From Nostoc sp. CHAB 5824 (GTDB lineage Bacteria > Cyanobacteriota > Cyanobacteriia > Cyanobacteriales > Nostocaceae), in assembly GCF_020829665.1 (NCBI RefSeq), contig NZ_JAIVFT010000002.1:248001-312000 (forward strand): a stretch of 64,000 nt of DNA. The letters run 5' to 3'. How positions within the stretch are numbered: position 1 is the stretch's first letter; every line of letters starts with the position of its first letter. Made by a program: the position numbers and the translations under genes. Of the stretch, positions 52,296 to 61,917 are shown one piece after another. Under the pieces are notes generated by a model. It saw only the letters and a program-made list of their open reading frames with translations, searched no databases and was not told where the DNA came from.

Positions 52296-52847
52296 CTTCT
52301 AGCAAAAGTACCCGAGAGCAAAGACGACTGAATTTTCCCTCCACAAAGAGCGCTGATGCCTACGTATGTCTGCATTGTGGCTTTTCAAAAACCTTGTTTT
52401 AGTTCTCTCCTTAGAAAAAAGGCCGTTCCATAGTTGCGGGATAATTTAGCAACTTCCAAAATTATCCTCCTGCTTGTCCCAATTCATCCCACTGTTCTGC
52501 AACGCCGAAAAAAGGATTAGGGAGGAGCTAACGCCGTGTGCAACTTTACTCTCAAACCTAACCTCCAACCCCTTCCCTAGCAAGAAAGGGGAGCAAGAAT
52601 TAAAGCCTCTCCTGAAACGGAGAGAGGTTTGGAGAGGAGTTTTAAGAATAAGTCGCACATCGCGTGATCTAAGTCTTTGAGCAGTTTTCTTTCTTTATAG
52701 AGCAAGGTTACGATAACGCTATAACTGAAACTGTTTTAACGGACTCAGGGATTCTCAACCTATAGATTTATAAATCTTCAGATAAAAACTACCCACAAAT
52801 TCCAAATCCGTGTAAATATAAAGAAAAGCTTAAGAGGTTACAGACTC
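52296..52847. other. 552-bp region after the T4SS-like cluster
   Basis: Contains one dispersed repeat at about 52558-52637 (AACCTCCAACCCCTTCCCTA, GCAAGAAAGGGGAGCAAG, CCTCTCCTGAAACGGAGAGAGG, TTTGGAGAGG) with GGAGAG/CTCTCC-type pairing. I see no gene; the open frames on both strands here are readings of the repeat. Confidence 0.6.
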
Positions 52848-53087
52848 ATGGTCACTGCCAAAATGATGCAACAGCTTTGGGCTGTAATCGAGTCTACACA
52901 GGTTAGCACCTTGCTTCAGTTTGACGATGCTGCTTTAGTACAAGTGCTCCTCCAGCAGTTAAAAGCGAAGCAGACTATTGATGCCCAAGCAGATAGCACC
53001 CTCAATAGTTATATAAAATCTAAACTGCCCCTCATTCGTGATACGGCTGAAGGTCGATTATCCTTCGGGCAAGGTGGCAATCATTAG
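52848..53087 (+). CDS. Small conserved hypothetical protein
   Basis: A 79-residue soluble helical protein: MVTAKMMQQLWAVIESTQVS, TLLQFDDAALVQVLLQQLKA, KQTIDAQADSTLNSYIKSKL and PLIRDTAEGRLSFGQGGNH. I do not recognise a named family. The ATG at 52848 follows AAGAGG at 52830-52835. The regular amphipathic helices and lack of low complexity make it a likely gene. It is followed 62 bp later by another small gene on the same strand. Confidence 0.6.
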   Translation: MVTAKMMQQLWAVIESTQVSTLLQFDDAALVQVLLQQLKAKQTIDAQADSTLNSYIKSKLPLIRDTAEGRLSFGQGGNH

Positions 53088-53149
53088 TACGAGAAATCAA
53101 ATGATTCCTCACTGCCAAGCATACCTCAGAGTTTAAACAGTTGAATATT

Positions 53150-53407
53150 ATGAATAACTGGCTAGTAATTGCCCTAGTAGCTTATCTAATTGGAGCAGCG
53201 ATTGAAGGGGTGACTACAGCCAGTCAGTTATCTCATTCAGTGCCAGAATTAGCTAAAAGCACACAAGCTCACCCTTCAGATTCTGCCACTGAGTCTGATT
53301 CGACTTGGCGGGTTGTGGCCGCGATCGCCTCAGTAAGTATATGTGGAGCTTTTTTGTGGCCTTGCCGCCTTTTCCACCGTTTAATTAAAGGCAAGGTTAA
53401 TTCGTAA
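53150..53407 (+). CDS. Small membrane protein
   Basis: An 85-residue protein from ATG 53150 (MNNWLVIALVAYLIGAAIEG), with one N-terminal hydrophobic helix, a polar middle (SDSATESDSTW) and a second helix (VVAAIASVSICGAFLWPCRL) before a basic tail (FHRLIKGKV). Function is unknown. It is convergent with the ABC exporter gene, whose stop is 2 bp away. Confidence 0.55.
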   Translation: MNNWLVIALVAYLIGAAIEGVTTASQLSHSVPELAKSTQAHPSDSATESDSTWRVVAAIASVSICGAFLWPCRLFHRLIKGKVNS

Positions 53408-53409
53408 GC

Positions 53410-55149
53410 TTAATCTTCATCTGTAGAGTAAAACTGTTGGGCATAAAAACGGGCATAGCGTCCTTCCTGAGACAGGAGGGAGGTATGAGTACCAGCTTCA
53501 ACCAAATGTCCATGTTCTAGTACGAGAATGCAGTCAGCCCTACGAACGCTGCTCAAACGATGGGCGATAACAAACACGGTACGGTTTTGCATCACTCGCT
53601 TGATCGCTTCTTGAACTAGTGCTTCTGACTCCGAATCTAAGGCAGAAGTAGCTTCATCCAAGATGAGAATTCGCGGATCATTGACGATCGCTCTGGCGAT
53701 CGCTAATCGTTGGCGCTGTCCTCCAGATAGGTTAACTCCGCGCTCGCCAACCCAGCTATGGTAACCTTGGGAAAACTGGGTGATGAACGAGTGAGCGTTG
53801 GCAATCTTTGCTGCTGACTCAATTGCTGGCAAATTTAATTCTTCTTGACCATAACCAATATTTTCCGCGATCGTTCCCGAAAAAAGCGTAATATCTTGGG
53901 GAACAATGCCAATTTGATGGCGCAAACTGATGAGTGTGACATCGCGGATATCAATATCATCAATCAGAATTTCACCCGCTTGAGGGTCATAAAAACGAAG
54001 TAAAAGGTTAATTAAAGTCGATTTGCCCGCCCCAGAAGAACCAACTAAGGCAATGACACTACCAGGAGAAGCATTCAAACAAAGATCCTTGAGCACTGGC
54101 TCACCGGGATTGTAAGCGAAATTGACATGCCGATACTCTACCTTGCCAGCAATTCGTGGCAGTTCCTTCGCATTCGGTTTTTCAATTAAACTAGGCTGCT
54201 TTGCCATCAATTCAAAGATGCGTTCGACGGAAGCTTCGGTCTGTTTATACTCGTTGTAATTGCTAATCATCAAGTCGATTGGCTGAATCAGTAAAGCCAC
54301 AGCAGCTAAGAAACTGATAAAGCCTTGAGATGTCAGCTGATTTTGAGAAATCTGCCATCCTCCCAAGAGAAACAGCAGCATAATACTAACTGCTTCCAAA
54401 AAACCAACAACGGGAAACTGAAGAGATTTGAGTTGTTGAGCGCGATACTTAGTTTGGCGATTACGTTCTGCTTCTTGATTGAATCGCTTAACTTCATACC
54501 CTTGTGCTGCAAAAGCTTGAACGACGCGAATTCCGCTAAATACTTCAGTTAACAGAGCCGACAAATTGGAAACTTGATTTTGACTCTGGCGAGATAGCAG
54601 GAGTAATCGCTGACCAAATAGCCCAATCAACCAAGCCATCAAAGGAGCCAAAATCAAACCCGCAAGGGTAAGTGGCCAATTCAGGTAGAGCATGTAAATG
54701 GGAATCGCAATTAACTGCAAAAGATTGGAAAGAAACTGATGGGATAGCTTGTCTACAATCTCGCCTACGCGATCAATATCTTCAGTCAGCCGATAAGTGA
54801 GGTCACCTGTCTGTGTGGTTTCAAAGTAATCCAATCCGAGTTTGTGCAGGTGAGCGTAAACCCGCTTACGCAAATTTAAAACCATATTGAGAGCGGCAGC
54901 GATCATAAAGACATTCTGCCCGTATTGACAAAGCCCTCGAACTAAAAATACTACAGTAGCTACTCCGAGCCAGTAGGCAATTTGGTTAACATTTCCCTGA
55001 CCAACAAAAAAAGCGACCTGACCTGCTAGGTAGGGTATTGCTAGGGTGAGCAATACAAATCCTAAGATACAAGCGAATCCCCGAACTAACAGCGGCCATT
55101 CGGGCCACAGATAAGATAACAGTTGCCAGTAGCTAGAGCGGACTTTCAT
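53410..55149 (-). CDS. ABC exporter, fused permease and ATPase (MsbA-like)
   Basis: A 579-residue half-transporter. Residues 1-320 hold the six-helix exporter domain (LLVRGFACILGFVLLTLAIP, LLQLIAIPIYMLYLNWPLTL, GFLEAVSIMLLFLLGGWQIS). The nucleotide-binding domain has Walker A GSSGAGKSTL (about 369-378), the Q-loop VPQDITLF, the signature LSGGQRQRLAIARAI, Walker B ILILDEATSALD and the switch His in VIAHRLSSVR. It would act as a homodimer exporting lipid, peptide or glycolipid. Heterocystous species carry several such genes for glycolipid layers, but nothing here identifies the substrate. Confidence 0.9.
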   Translation of the reverse strand: MKVRSSYWQLLSYLWPEWPLLVRGFACILGFVLLTLAIPYLAGQVAFFVGQGNVNQIAYWLGVATVVFLVRGLCQYGQNVFMIAAALNMVLNLRKRVYAHLHKLGLDYFETTQTGDLTYRLTEDIDRVGEIVDKLSHQFLSNLLQLIAIPIYMLYLNWPLTLAGLILAPLMAWLIGLFGQRLLLLSRQSQNQVSNLSALLTEVFSGIRVVQAFAAQGYEVKRFNQEAERNRQTKYRAQQLKSLQFPVVGFLEAVSIMLLFLLGGWQISQNQLTSQGFISFLAAVALLIQPIDLMISNYNEYKQTEASVERIFELMAKQPSLIEKPNAKELPRIAGKVEYRHVNFAYNPGEPVLKDLCLNASPGSVIALVGSSGAGKSTLINLLLRFYDPQAGEILIDDIDIRDVTLISLRHQIGIVPQDITLFSGTIAENIGYGQEELNLPAIESAAKIANAHSFITQFSQGYHSWVGERGVNLSGGQRQRLAIARAIVNDPRILILDEATSALDSESEALVQEAIKRVMQNRTVFVIAHRLSSVRRADCILVLEHGHLVEAGTHTSLLSQEGRYARFYAQQFYSTDED

Positions 55150-55295
55150 AGTTCAATTCTTTATTGTTATCCTTATCTTGATAATTGAAATTTGCCAGCA
55201 TCAGCAATTTTCTAAAAATTCACATGAATTCTGACTCCTGAATTCTGAGTCCTGACGAAATTTCTAAGCTGTCGCGCATTTAACTCGCACATCTT

Positions 55296-55345
55296 TTCGT
55301 GTTGACAGTTGACAGTTGACAGTTAACCGTCAACGGTCAACGAAC
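55296..55345. repeat. Short tandem repeat of GTTGACA type
   Basis: TGTTGACAGTTGACAGTTGA CAGTTAACCGTCAACGGTCA, a heptameric-type repeat (GTTGACA) that runs into its own inverted form and can fold into a hairpin. A related one is at about 28012-28052 (ACTGTTGACTGTTGACAGTC, ATCAGTCATCAGTCAACAG). Confidence 0.8.
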
Positions 55346-55384
55346 TTAGGAAGTGACTGTGTAATTTAAAAGCGTAATAGCTTA

Positions 55385-56599
55385 CTAAGTTTCTCCTAAA
55401 GAGGTTAGCAGAAAGCGGGCTATTCTCTCAGATGCACCGGGCGGCCCAAATAGCTCAGGGCCATTTTGTTGACACTTAGCGAGATAGTCTGCATCTTGTA
55501 AAGTCTCGACCACGCGTCGAGCTGCTTGTTTAAGAGTCTCTGGGGTTGCTGGCCCAGTGCCGATAGTTTGGGCAGAAATGCCCAATAGCCGCGTTTGCGC
55601 CTCTGCGAATTGATAAGTAAATTGAGGCCCTTCTCCGGGAATTTGGATAATTGGTTTGCCGATCGCCACCGCTAAATCCACTGCCAACCCTGCCATACCA
55701 ATGACGAGGTTAGAGTAATATACAATATCATTGAAGGCATCTGAGCAACATCTGACTTCCACAAGCGGTGATTTCTCAGCAGAAATTCCTGGAGGAGAAT
55801 AGGTAAGTATGCCTTGAGTCAGTTGCCAACCTTGACTTTTAGCAATGTAGTCTAGTTGCTCCATCAAATTTGGTACTAAGGCGGCGCGAAACTGGAATCC
55901 TGACTCAGGCATCACCTTGGCAATTTCTACCACCAGTTGCAACTGCAAACAGAAATTTCGCGCTGCTTCTGGCATCCGTGAACCTGGCAAAAGAGCGATC
56001 ATGGGAATGTCCGGTTTCAGGTGCAAGTCTTTCCCAGCAGGAACGAGGCGATCTAAGGCTGGAATCCCACCAAACCGAGCTTTAGCTATACCTTGCCGTT
56101 GGAGGTCAGAAGCCGTATAGGAATCTCTGGTGAAAACTGCCAGACATCGAGAAGAATTCAGATCGTGCCACAGCAACGGATTGATACGCAATCGACCTTC
56201 ATAGAGGGCAGAAAGACAAGAGATAAACGATACGAAGGGGCGCTTTGTTAAGTAAGCAAATGTCTGGGAGACAAAATCCCCAGTAGCCATAATCAAATCG
56301 CAATTGGGAGCATACTGCAACACCGCTTGTAATTGTCCCCACGTTAAGCCAATCAATCCCGATTGAAAATCTTTGAGCAAATAGAGGCGCTTCATATAAA
56401 AGAATCCTCCAGAGGGCATCGTTTGTGTGGGGCCAATAATGGGAATATCCAAGCTGCGGTAAGCTTTTCCTTCCCCTACAATCGGCATTGCTGCCATCTC
56501 CAGAGAAGGACACAATTGGCGCAGGGTCTGAATAACATGAGAGGTGTGGTTGTCCTCTCCGTGGCCGTTACTGATAAACAAGATTCGCTTAGAAGGCAT
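55385..56599 (-). CDS. Lipid-A-disaccharide synthase-related protein
   Basis: A 404-residue GT-B-type protein. ILFISNGHGEDNHTSHVIQT at the N-terminus, YRSLDIPIIGPTQTMPSGGF, LPGSRMPEAARNFCLQLQLV and VIGMAGLAVDLAVAIGKPII, QIPGEGPQFTYQFAEAQTRL are the pattern of the cyanobacterial 'LpxB-related' family. Real LpxB joins two UDP-sugar-derived lipids; this family is distinct and its reaction is unknown. It is soluble or peripheral. The next gene upstream, plsY, is 287 bp away on the same strand, so co-transcription is possible but not clear. Confidence 0.85.
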   Translation of the reverse strand: MPSKRILFISNGHGEDNHTSHVIQTLRQLCPSLEMAAMPIVGEGKAYRSLDIPIIGPTQTMPSGGFFYMKRLYLLKDFQSGLIGLTWGQLQAVLQYAPNCDLIMATGDFVSQTFAYLTKRPFVSFISCLSALYEGRLRINPLLWHDLNSSRCLAVFTRDSYTASDLQRQGIAKARFGGIPALDRLVPAGKDLHLKPDIPMIALLPGSRMPEAARNFCLQLQLVVEIAKVMPESGFQFRAALVPNLMEQLDYIAKSQGWQLTQGILTYSPPGISAEKSPLVEVRCCSDAFNDIVYYSNLVIGMAGLAVDLAVAIGKPIIQIPGEGPQFTYQFAEAQTRLLGISAQTIGTGPATPETLKQAARRVVETLQDADYLAKCQQNGPELFGPPGASERIARFLLTSLGET

Positions 56600-56886
56600 C
56601 TTGGGGTTTGGATTGGTCTAAAATGCTTGGTGAGATTTTTTACCTACATTGGATGAGTAGGCCATTCGTTATCCGATAGTCAAAAAAACTACAACTAAGC
56701 CCTGTCAAAACAACCAGAATCTGCTTAGTACTGTAGATTTTCAGGACTGAAGCCTGTTATCTTTTCAACTCAGCATTGCTGGCTCGTTTCTTGTTGTTTA
56801 GTCTAAACTCCAGAAGAGATACCACGCTCACTCAACGGCTTGCTCAGGGCATTGCTTGGGGCGAGGTATCTACCAAAAACTTTTTA

Positions 56887-57570
56887 TCAATTTGCAAGTT
56901 GTTCTGGTTTTGCCGTTACATTTTGCCCAATTTTTGGCTCCGTTCCCGCAATCAATCGTTCAATATTAGTGCGATGACGCAAAATTACATATAATCCACC
57001 TGCAATCCCAAATAGAACATAGGGTAAGGGTTGATGCAAAAGTACCATGAAAATGGAAACAGCGATCGCACCCGTAATTGAACTCAAAGAGACAATCCGC
57101 GATATCGCCACGACGATGGCAAACACACCCGCTGTTGCTAAACCTACCTGCCAACTCATTGCCAACAAAATCCCCAAGCTGATAGCAACGGATTTACCAC
57201 CAGTAAAGCCTAAAAAAATGGATTTACTATGTCCCAGGATGGCAGCTAACCCAGCTATTGTTACCATCCACGGTTGCCACACTTGTGCATCTACCGTTGG
57301 AGGGATATAATTTTGAATCGAGTTAAAATTGAATAACCAGTAAACTAGAGCGATCGCTAATACTCCCTTTAAAGAATCAAGTACTAAAACAAATGCTCCT
57401 GGCCCTTTGCCCAAGGTTCTTAGGACATTAGTTGCTCCAGTGGAACCTGAACCAACTTCCCGAATATCAATACCTTTTAACTGCTTTACAGCAATGTAGC
57501 CAGTGGGAAAAGAACCCAGCAGGTAAGCTATGACAATAATTGCGCCACATGCGGTTAACCAAATAGTCAT
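56887..57570 (-). CDS. plsY: Acyl-phosphate glycerol-3-phosphate acyltransferase PlsY
   Basis: A 227-residue membrane enzyme that makes lysophosphatidic acid, the first step of membrane lipid synthesis. AYLLGSFPTGYIAVKQLKGI, REVGSGSTGATNVLRTLGKG, PGAFVLVLDSLKGVLAIALV and FLGFTGGKSVAISLGILLAM are the conserved PlsY motifs, with several membrane helices. The C-terminal ILRHRTNIERLIAGTEPKIG is also typical. The next gene on the same strand lies 77 bp upstream (DUF3086), so the two may be co-transcribed. Confidence 0.95.
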   Translation of the reverse strand: MTIWLTACGAIIVIAYLLGSFPTGYIAVKQLKGIDIREVGSGSTGATNVLRTLGKGPGAFVLVLDSLKGVLAIALVYWLFNFNSIQNYIPPTVDAQVWQPWMVTIAGLAAILGHSKSIFLGFTGGKSVAISLGILLAMSWQVGLATAGVFAIVVAISRIVSLSSITGAIAVSIFMVLLHQPLPYVLFGIAGGLYVILRHRTNIERLIAGTEPKIGQNVTAKPEQLAN

Positions 57571-57647
57571 AATAAAATTTAAAATTTACTTATTCAAAAT
57601 TCAAAAAAGTCCAGAGAAATAGCTTTTAACTCTGGACTATTGACTAA

Positions 57648-58913
57648 TTAAAAGTCATCATCATAGTTTCTCATGGTTTTGGGGTCAGGGGCAAAGGCCA
57701 ACCATAGGGGAAATTGCAGCAATGACAGACTGATTTGCTCCTCTGAATCATCAATGATAATTAAGGGCAGTTGATTGGCTTTCGTCAATCGGTCTGCTTT
57801 CTGAGCCAGAGCATCAGATGCCTCAAATAATACCACGCCCCGGTCTGGCCCGAAATCTGGGCGACCGATTCCTAGACAATCTTGTAACCCGCGCCGCCAT
57901 TCACCTAATCGCTCCGGTGTATTAGCTAAGACTAAAGTACGGACGCGATCGCCATACAGCTTGTGTAATATCGAAATTGCGGCTGAGGCAATCAAAATAT
58001 TCTGTAAGCGGCTACCCATTGTCCGCAAACCACCCCGTCCCCCTTGGGTAAAAAACCAGTTAGAGACTCGTTCTGCGTGGATTGGTTCAAAGGTACGGCG
58101 TAGTTGCCACGCTGGGCCGTAGTAATCTGGTTTATTCCGGTATTGGTCAATTAGGCGACGAATTTGCTTTGTAGTATCTTGAAACTGCTGTTGGGCAAAT
58201 TGAGGTATTCCAGGTTGGGGTTCAACTGGTTTAGCCTCTTTTACAGATGGTTTTTCTCGTTCTACCGCACTTGGCGTCAGTTGTAACTGTTCAGCGGCAG
58301 AGGCCAAATCCTGTAAGCTACCAGTGAGATAGTCTTTAAAACCCTGTACCCGAATTGCCAAGTCTTGGGATGTACCCGCAAAAGTGGTTCGCATCTCGTT
58401 GCGGATACGTTCTTGTCGGCGTTCTAGTTGTTCTACAGAAATTTGCAGGGTTTGTTTGCGTTGTTCTAACTGCACCAGCGATTCTTGCACAAGTCGTCCC
58501 AGTGATGTCTGAGTTTCACTAACTTGTGCCTGAAGGTTTTTGTAAGAAGCTTGCAGCTTGGCTATTTCTTCTTTGAGAGCAGCTTCAGCGCCCTGCAACT
58601 CTGCCACTCGCTGCTCTGTTTCTGTTGTATATAATGAATGGTTTTCTGATCCCAGTGCGGTATTTTCCGGTTCCGACTGCGCTACAAACTCGCCATTTGA
58701 ATTTTCTGTTAGCTCTACTGTAGTATCTACCACTTCTGCATTGGAGATGAGTGGCTCAAAAGTTGTGTAATCCTCTGATGAGCTAATGGCTCCTGTTTCT
58801 CCCACTGACTCAACAGATGGATTGAGTGGATGTTCAACTACATTGTTCTGTTCTTGTTTTTCTGCCAACCGCTCATCAATTGGTTCTGGGGTTTGAGATG
58901 CCTCTGGGTTCAT
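57648..58913 (-). CDS. DUF3086 cyanobacterial protein with coiled-coil centre
   Basis: A 421-residue protein, start taken at the ATG at 58913 (MNPEASQTPEPIDERLAEKQ). Residues 1-110 are acidic and low-complexity. About 110-190 is a coiled coil (ELQGAEAALKEEIAKLQASY, RKQTLQISVEQLERRQERI). The C-terminal DUF3086 domain runs from about 250: QIRRLIDQYRNKPDYYGPAW, QLRRTFEPIHAERVSNWFFT, QGGRGGLRTMGSRLQNILIA and LANTPERLGEWRRGLQDCLG. Function is unknown. No membrane segment. Confidence 0.85.
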   Translation of the reverse strand: MNPEASQTPEPIDERLAEKQEQNNVVEHPLNPSVESVGETGAISSSEDYTTFEPLISNAEVVDTTVELTENSNGEFVAQSEPENTALGSENHSLYTTETEQRVAELQGAEAALKEEIAKLQASYKNLQAQVSETQTSLGRLVQESLVQLEQRKQTLQISVEQLERRQERIRNEMRTTFAGTSQDLAIRVQGFKDYLTGSLQDLASAAEQLQLTPSAVEREKPSVKEAKPVEPQPGIPQFAQQQFQDTTKQIRRLIDQYRNKPDYYGPAWQLRRTFEPIHAERVSNWFFTQGGRGGLRTMGSRLQNILIASAAISILHKLYGDRVRTLVLANTPERLGEWRRGLQDCLGIGRPDFGPDRGVVLFEASDALAQKADRLTKANQLPLIIIDDSEEQISLSLLQFPLWLAFAPDPKTMRNYDDDF

Positions 58914-59036
58914 AAACAATAGTGTAATTCCTATGACGCGAATAAATAGCTTTCAGAAATATTACAATTGACCTGTCATAAAAGTCCTGAGCTATGAGTC
59001 TAGATCGAAACGACTCAGCACAGATGGAACTCAGGA

Positions 59037-59423
59037 CTAAATACGCGGACAACGTTGTTCTAAGCAAGTTCTCAAGGTATTGGGATCAAATAAAATCGGC
59101 AAAAAGTGAATACTTTTAATTTCTTTAAAGTAAAACAGGATGGGGACTCCATTCCAGAAGATCCGCCAGTTTTGCCATTCCTGGTAGGGAAAGCGGCGAA
59201 TCAATTTTTCACCTCTGTAAATATCTAAGTCGGTGGCGGTAAATTGCAAACGCAGCGTTAACGCCTGGAACATGAGAAACAAACCAAACAGTGTAAAAAC
59301 AGAGCCTACCCACGGTTGTACCAGCAGTAGTGGAATAGCGGCAATCACTAACACTATAGGTATATTGTAACTAGGCTTGAGTTCCACAATTGATGTGGAG
59401 TTAGGAGTAAATGAACTGGTCAC
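59037..59423 (-). CDS. DUF3119 membrane protein
   Basis: A 128-residue protein with two membrane helices near the N-terminus (IPIVLVIAAIPLLLVQPWVG and SVFTLFGLFLMFQALTLRLQ), then FTATDLDIYRGEKLIRRFPY, QEWQNWRIFWNGVPILFYFK and IHFLPILFDPNTLRTCLEQR. That is the DUF3119 pattern, found in cyanobacteria next to the MlaE-type permease gene. It is 410 bp downstream of that gene on the same strand, fitting a role in the same lipid-transport process, which is inference. Confidence 0.85.
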   Translation of the reverse strand: MTSSFTPNSTSIVELKPSYNIPIVLVIAAIPLLLVQPWVGSVFTLFGLFLMFQALTLRLQFTATDLDIYRGEKLIRRFPYQEWQNWRIFWNGVPILFYFKEIKSIHFLPILFDPNTLRTCLEQRCPRI

Positions 59424-59833
59424 AGTCTTAAATCCTGCTTTATTTAGTAAGGCATCTCTCCTATTTTAGGAGTCAGGGGTTATGAGTTAGGACTGAAGAG
59501 TTTCAACTCATAACTCTCAACCGGAACTTTCAAAGTTTCAAGCTTTGCTCGTAACTCATCAACGAGGAGGCTGGGGGCAGGGGGCAGGGCAATAATTACT
59601 TGTTAATCTCCTGCTGTGGAATGAAAGGGGCAACATGGGTCTGAATCCCCCACTTCTATTAAATGCTTATCGTAAAGAGCGAGAAGCTAGCGTAACAGAT
59701 GGGGTGATCACATAGCTGTGTCGTAAAGCCTGCGGCATAGCTACGCTTAGGGCGCAGCTTCTCCAAGAGTTGTGTTGAATCCCAATTCTGTTCTATCCCC
59801 CCTCCTCCCTGCTCCCTGGCCTCTTCATCAGTT
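59424..59833. other. 410-bp spacer with dispersed repeat
   Basis: Between two same-strand genes. It contains a GC-rich dispersed repeat at about 59688-59775 (GCTAGCGTAACAGATGGGGT, CGTAAAGCCTGCGGCATAGC, TACGCTTAGGGCGCAGCTTC) and a purine/pyrimidine-biased stretch (CCCCCCTCCTCCCTGCTCCC). No gene is supported; a short minus-strand frame here is only a reading of the repeat. Confidence 0.6.
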
Positions 59834-60628
59834 TTATAGCCCCAAGAATGCACTGCCAGTCCCTTGAAACATTAACCAAGAAAGAAAAAAGTTGCTAACA
59901 AATATAATTAGCAAGGCAGTCACAACAGCAGTTGTGGTTGATTGTCCTACACCTTTGGCACCTCCTGTTGTCGTCAATCCCCAACTGCAACCAATTACGG
60001 CGATTAAAATGCCAAAACAACACGCCTTAATCATGGCGCTAACAATATCCCACATACCAAGAAAGTTACGGGCTGATTCTAGAAATACCGTATCAGAAAG
60101 GTTGTAGAGATTTGTCGCAATTATCAATCCCCCGAACATCCCTGTTACCAAAGACAGGAGGGTTAAAATTGGTAGCATTAAACAGCAAGCAAGGACGCGG
60201 GGGATAACTAGGTAATCGATTGGATCTGTTTTCAACATCAACATAGCATCGATTTGTTCTGTAACCCGCATGGTACCGATTTCGGCTGCAAAGGCAGAAC
60301 CGACTCGCCCAGCCAAAATCACTGCTGTCAACACAGGAGAAAGTTCTCGTGTCAACGCAACAGAAAGCACTCCGCCGATAATGTTTCCGGCGCCAAAGTT
60401 GATAAATTCCCGCGCCACCTGAATGGTAAACACCGCACCAACGAAAATAGCCGTTAATAGGGCAATAAATAAGGAATCTGGCCCAACTGCTGCCATTTGT
60501 TGCAAGGTGTTGCGCCGATGGATTTTGCCTCTCAATAGGTGAACTAGTACTTGCCCACCCAGAAAAATCGCCGCCAGCAGCCGCTGACTCCATTCTCCTA
60601 AACTGGATTTGGATGTAGTCTGGTTCAA
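59834..60628 (-). CDS. mlaE: MlaE-family lipid ABC transporter permease
   Basis: A 264-residue integral membrane protein: FIALLTAIFVGAVFTIQVAR, FGAGNIIGGVLSVALTRELS, PVLTAVILAGRVGSAFAAEI, GTMRVTEQIDAMLMLKTDPI, DYLVIPRVLACCLMLPILTL. The E-IGTMRVTEQIDAL motif is diagnostic for MlaE/TGD1 permeases. Five or six helices. In chloroplasts and proteobacteria it moves phospholipid between membranes together with MlaF (ATPase) and MlaD (substrate binder), neither of which is in the window. The start MNQTTSKSSLGEWSQRLLAA is typical for cyanobacterial members. Confidence 0.95.
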   Translation of the reverse strand: MNQTTSKSSLGEWSQRLLAAIFLGGQVLVHLLRGKIHRRNTLQQMAAVGPDSLFIALLTAIFVGAVFTIQVAREFINFGAGNIIGGVLSVALTRELSPVLTAVILAGRVGSAFAAEIGTMRVTEQIDAMLMLKTDPIDYLVIPRVLACCLMLPILTLLSLVTGMFGGLIIATNLYNLSDTVFLESARNFLGMWDIVSAMIKACCFGILIAVIGCSWGLTTTGGAKGVGQSTTTAVVTALLIIFVSNFFLSWLMFQGTGSAFLGL

Positions 60629-61080
60629 TGTTCTGTAGCTAACTCGGTAACTGCCTTAAGAATAGCGGAAGTCATTCGGATAGGGAATGGGGGATGGGGG
60701 ATGGGGAATGGGGAATGGGCATTGGTCAATAGTTCTTCTTCCTCTGCTCCCCCTGCTTCCTCATCCCCTAACTCCCCACTCGCAATGGGGCTAAATATTA
60801 ACTTAGATTAAAGATGCTCTCAGAAAATAAAGCTGTTATTAAACGTGCTGCAAACTAAGAAATAGGTGCTAACTTTGGCTATAACCTTGATTTTGCAAGG
60901 GTTGTGTAGATTAAAATCATTTTTGAGATTCCCAGCATGTGCTGTAACTGGTGCTCGTTTCTTTTAATGAAAACTTAAGATTTTTGACAGATTGGTTGGT
61001 CAGGAGCGATCGCACGTATTGTAGAAAATGACAAACCGCTATCTAGCTCTTGTCATCTCTACTCACGGAGTTTGTCTTAA
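60629..61080. other. 452-bp divergent spacer with G-rich short repeats
   Basis: Contains a heptameric tandem-like tract at about 60683-60721 (GGGAATGGGGGATGGGGGAT, GGGGAATGGGGAATGGGC) in a Nostoc style, with a complementary CCCC-rich stretch at 60751-60779. It also holds upstream regions of the MlaE gene (minus) and the small membrane gene (plus). No gene seen. Confidence 0.7.
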
Positions 61081-61377
61081 ATGACTATTTTCACTAACTT
61101 TCTCCGCTCCCTACTACTCACGATCATTTTTAGTTTTGTCGCTCCCATGTTACTAGTTGGCGGCGGATTGTTTCTTTTATCCCTCATCGGTTACTTTCCC
61201 GGTTTACAAGAGTTAACTGATGCGATCGCTACTCAGATTATGCATTTTCTCGCCGCCTTTGGCAGTGGAACTCCCTTACGTGGATTATTTGTGATTAGTT
61301 TGACCTGTAGTTTTGTCGGGGCACTGTTTGATATGTACGCTTATTATCGGTGTCAAATTTTACGAATTGATTCATAA
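61081..61377 (+). CDS. Small membrane protein, conserved-looking
   Basis: A 98-residue protein with two or three membrane segments (FLRSLLLTIIFSFVAPMLLV, GGGLFLLSLIGYFPG and LRGLFVISLTCSFVGALFDM), with a central amphipathic stretch LQELTDAIATQIMHFLAAFG. It ends AYYRCQILRIDS. No family is recognised. The start ATG at 61081 is preceded by CTCACGGAG at 61063-61071, a plausible ribosome site. It is monocistronic. Confidence 0.6.
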   Translation: MTIFTNFLRSLLLTIIFSFVAPMLLVGGGLFLLSLIGYFPGLQELTDAIATQIMHFLAAFGSGTPLRGLFVISLTCSFVGALFDMYAYYRCQILRIDS

Positions 61378-61917
61378 GCAGTGGAAATATCTTCTTCAGG
61401 TGCTCATGGGCTGTACAAGATAGGGAAAGGTGATATTCCCAAAAGTGAAAGTACTACTGGTCTTAAGCTAGATAGGGATTAGTGTTGCTGAATGAATTTT
61501 ATTAATTAAATTGAGTGCCGAAGTTATTAATTAAATATTTATTAGTTATTAGTTATTAGTTATTAATTACTGGCAACTAGTATAGGTACGCGACCGTAGT
61601 AAAGCAATCCTCGAAAAGTCAAAAAGTTAGAAGACCAAGGGTTGTAGAATTTTGAATTTTGCAAAACAGCTAAAATAGTGTCTGCTAAATTATCATGCTG
61701 GGCGCTAAACTAGAGTTTGGCATTTTGTGTTATGTAATTTTTAAAGAATTGATTAGCATTAATTGAGAATATCAAATAAAACTTACTGCAAAATATAAAA
61801 ATTTCCTTAAAATCCTGATGCTCACAATGCCTGCTCATGTTTCTTAACAGAGCAAAGCAGGTCGTCTGACCGCTGGGCATCTTATATTAAGTTTATTACG
61901 AGGTATGTTGACAGCTC
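61378..61917. other. 540-bp gene-free region before sppA
   Basis: AT-rich, with a TTATTAGT tandem tract at about 61538-61567 (four copies of roughly TATTAGTTAT). A similar tract is at 15938-15962. I see no gene. It presumably holds the sppA promoter; there is no clear box. Confidence 0.6.

Noticed and set aside
56199..56513. Minus-strand frame of 104 codons within the LpxB-related gene
   Set aside because: It is a +1 shadow of a well-supported gene on the same strand.
60093..60593. Minus-strand frame of 166 codons within mlaE
   Set aside because: It is an out-of-frame reading of the strongly supported MlaE permease gene.
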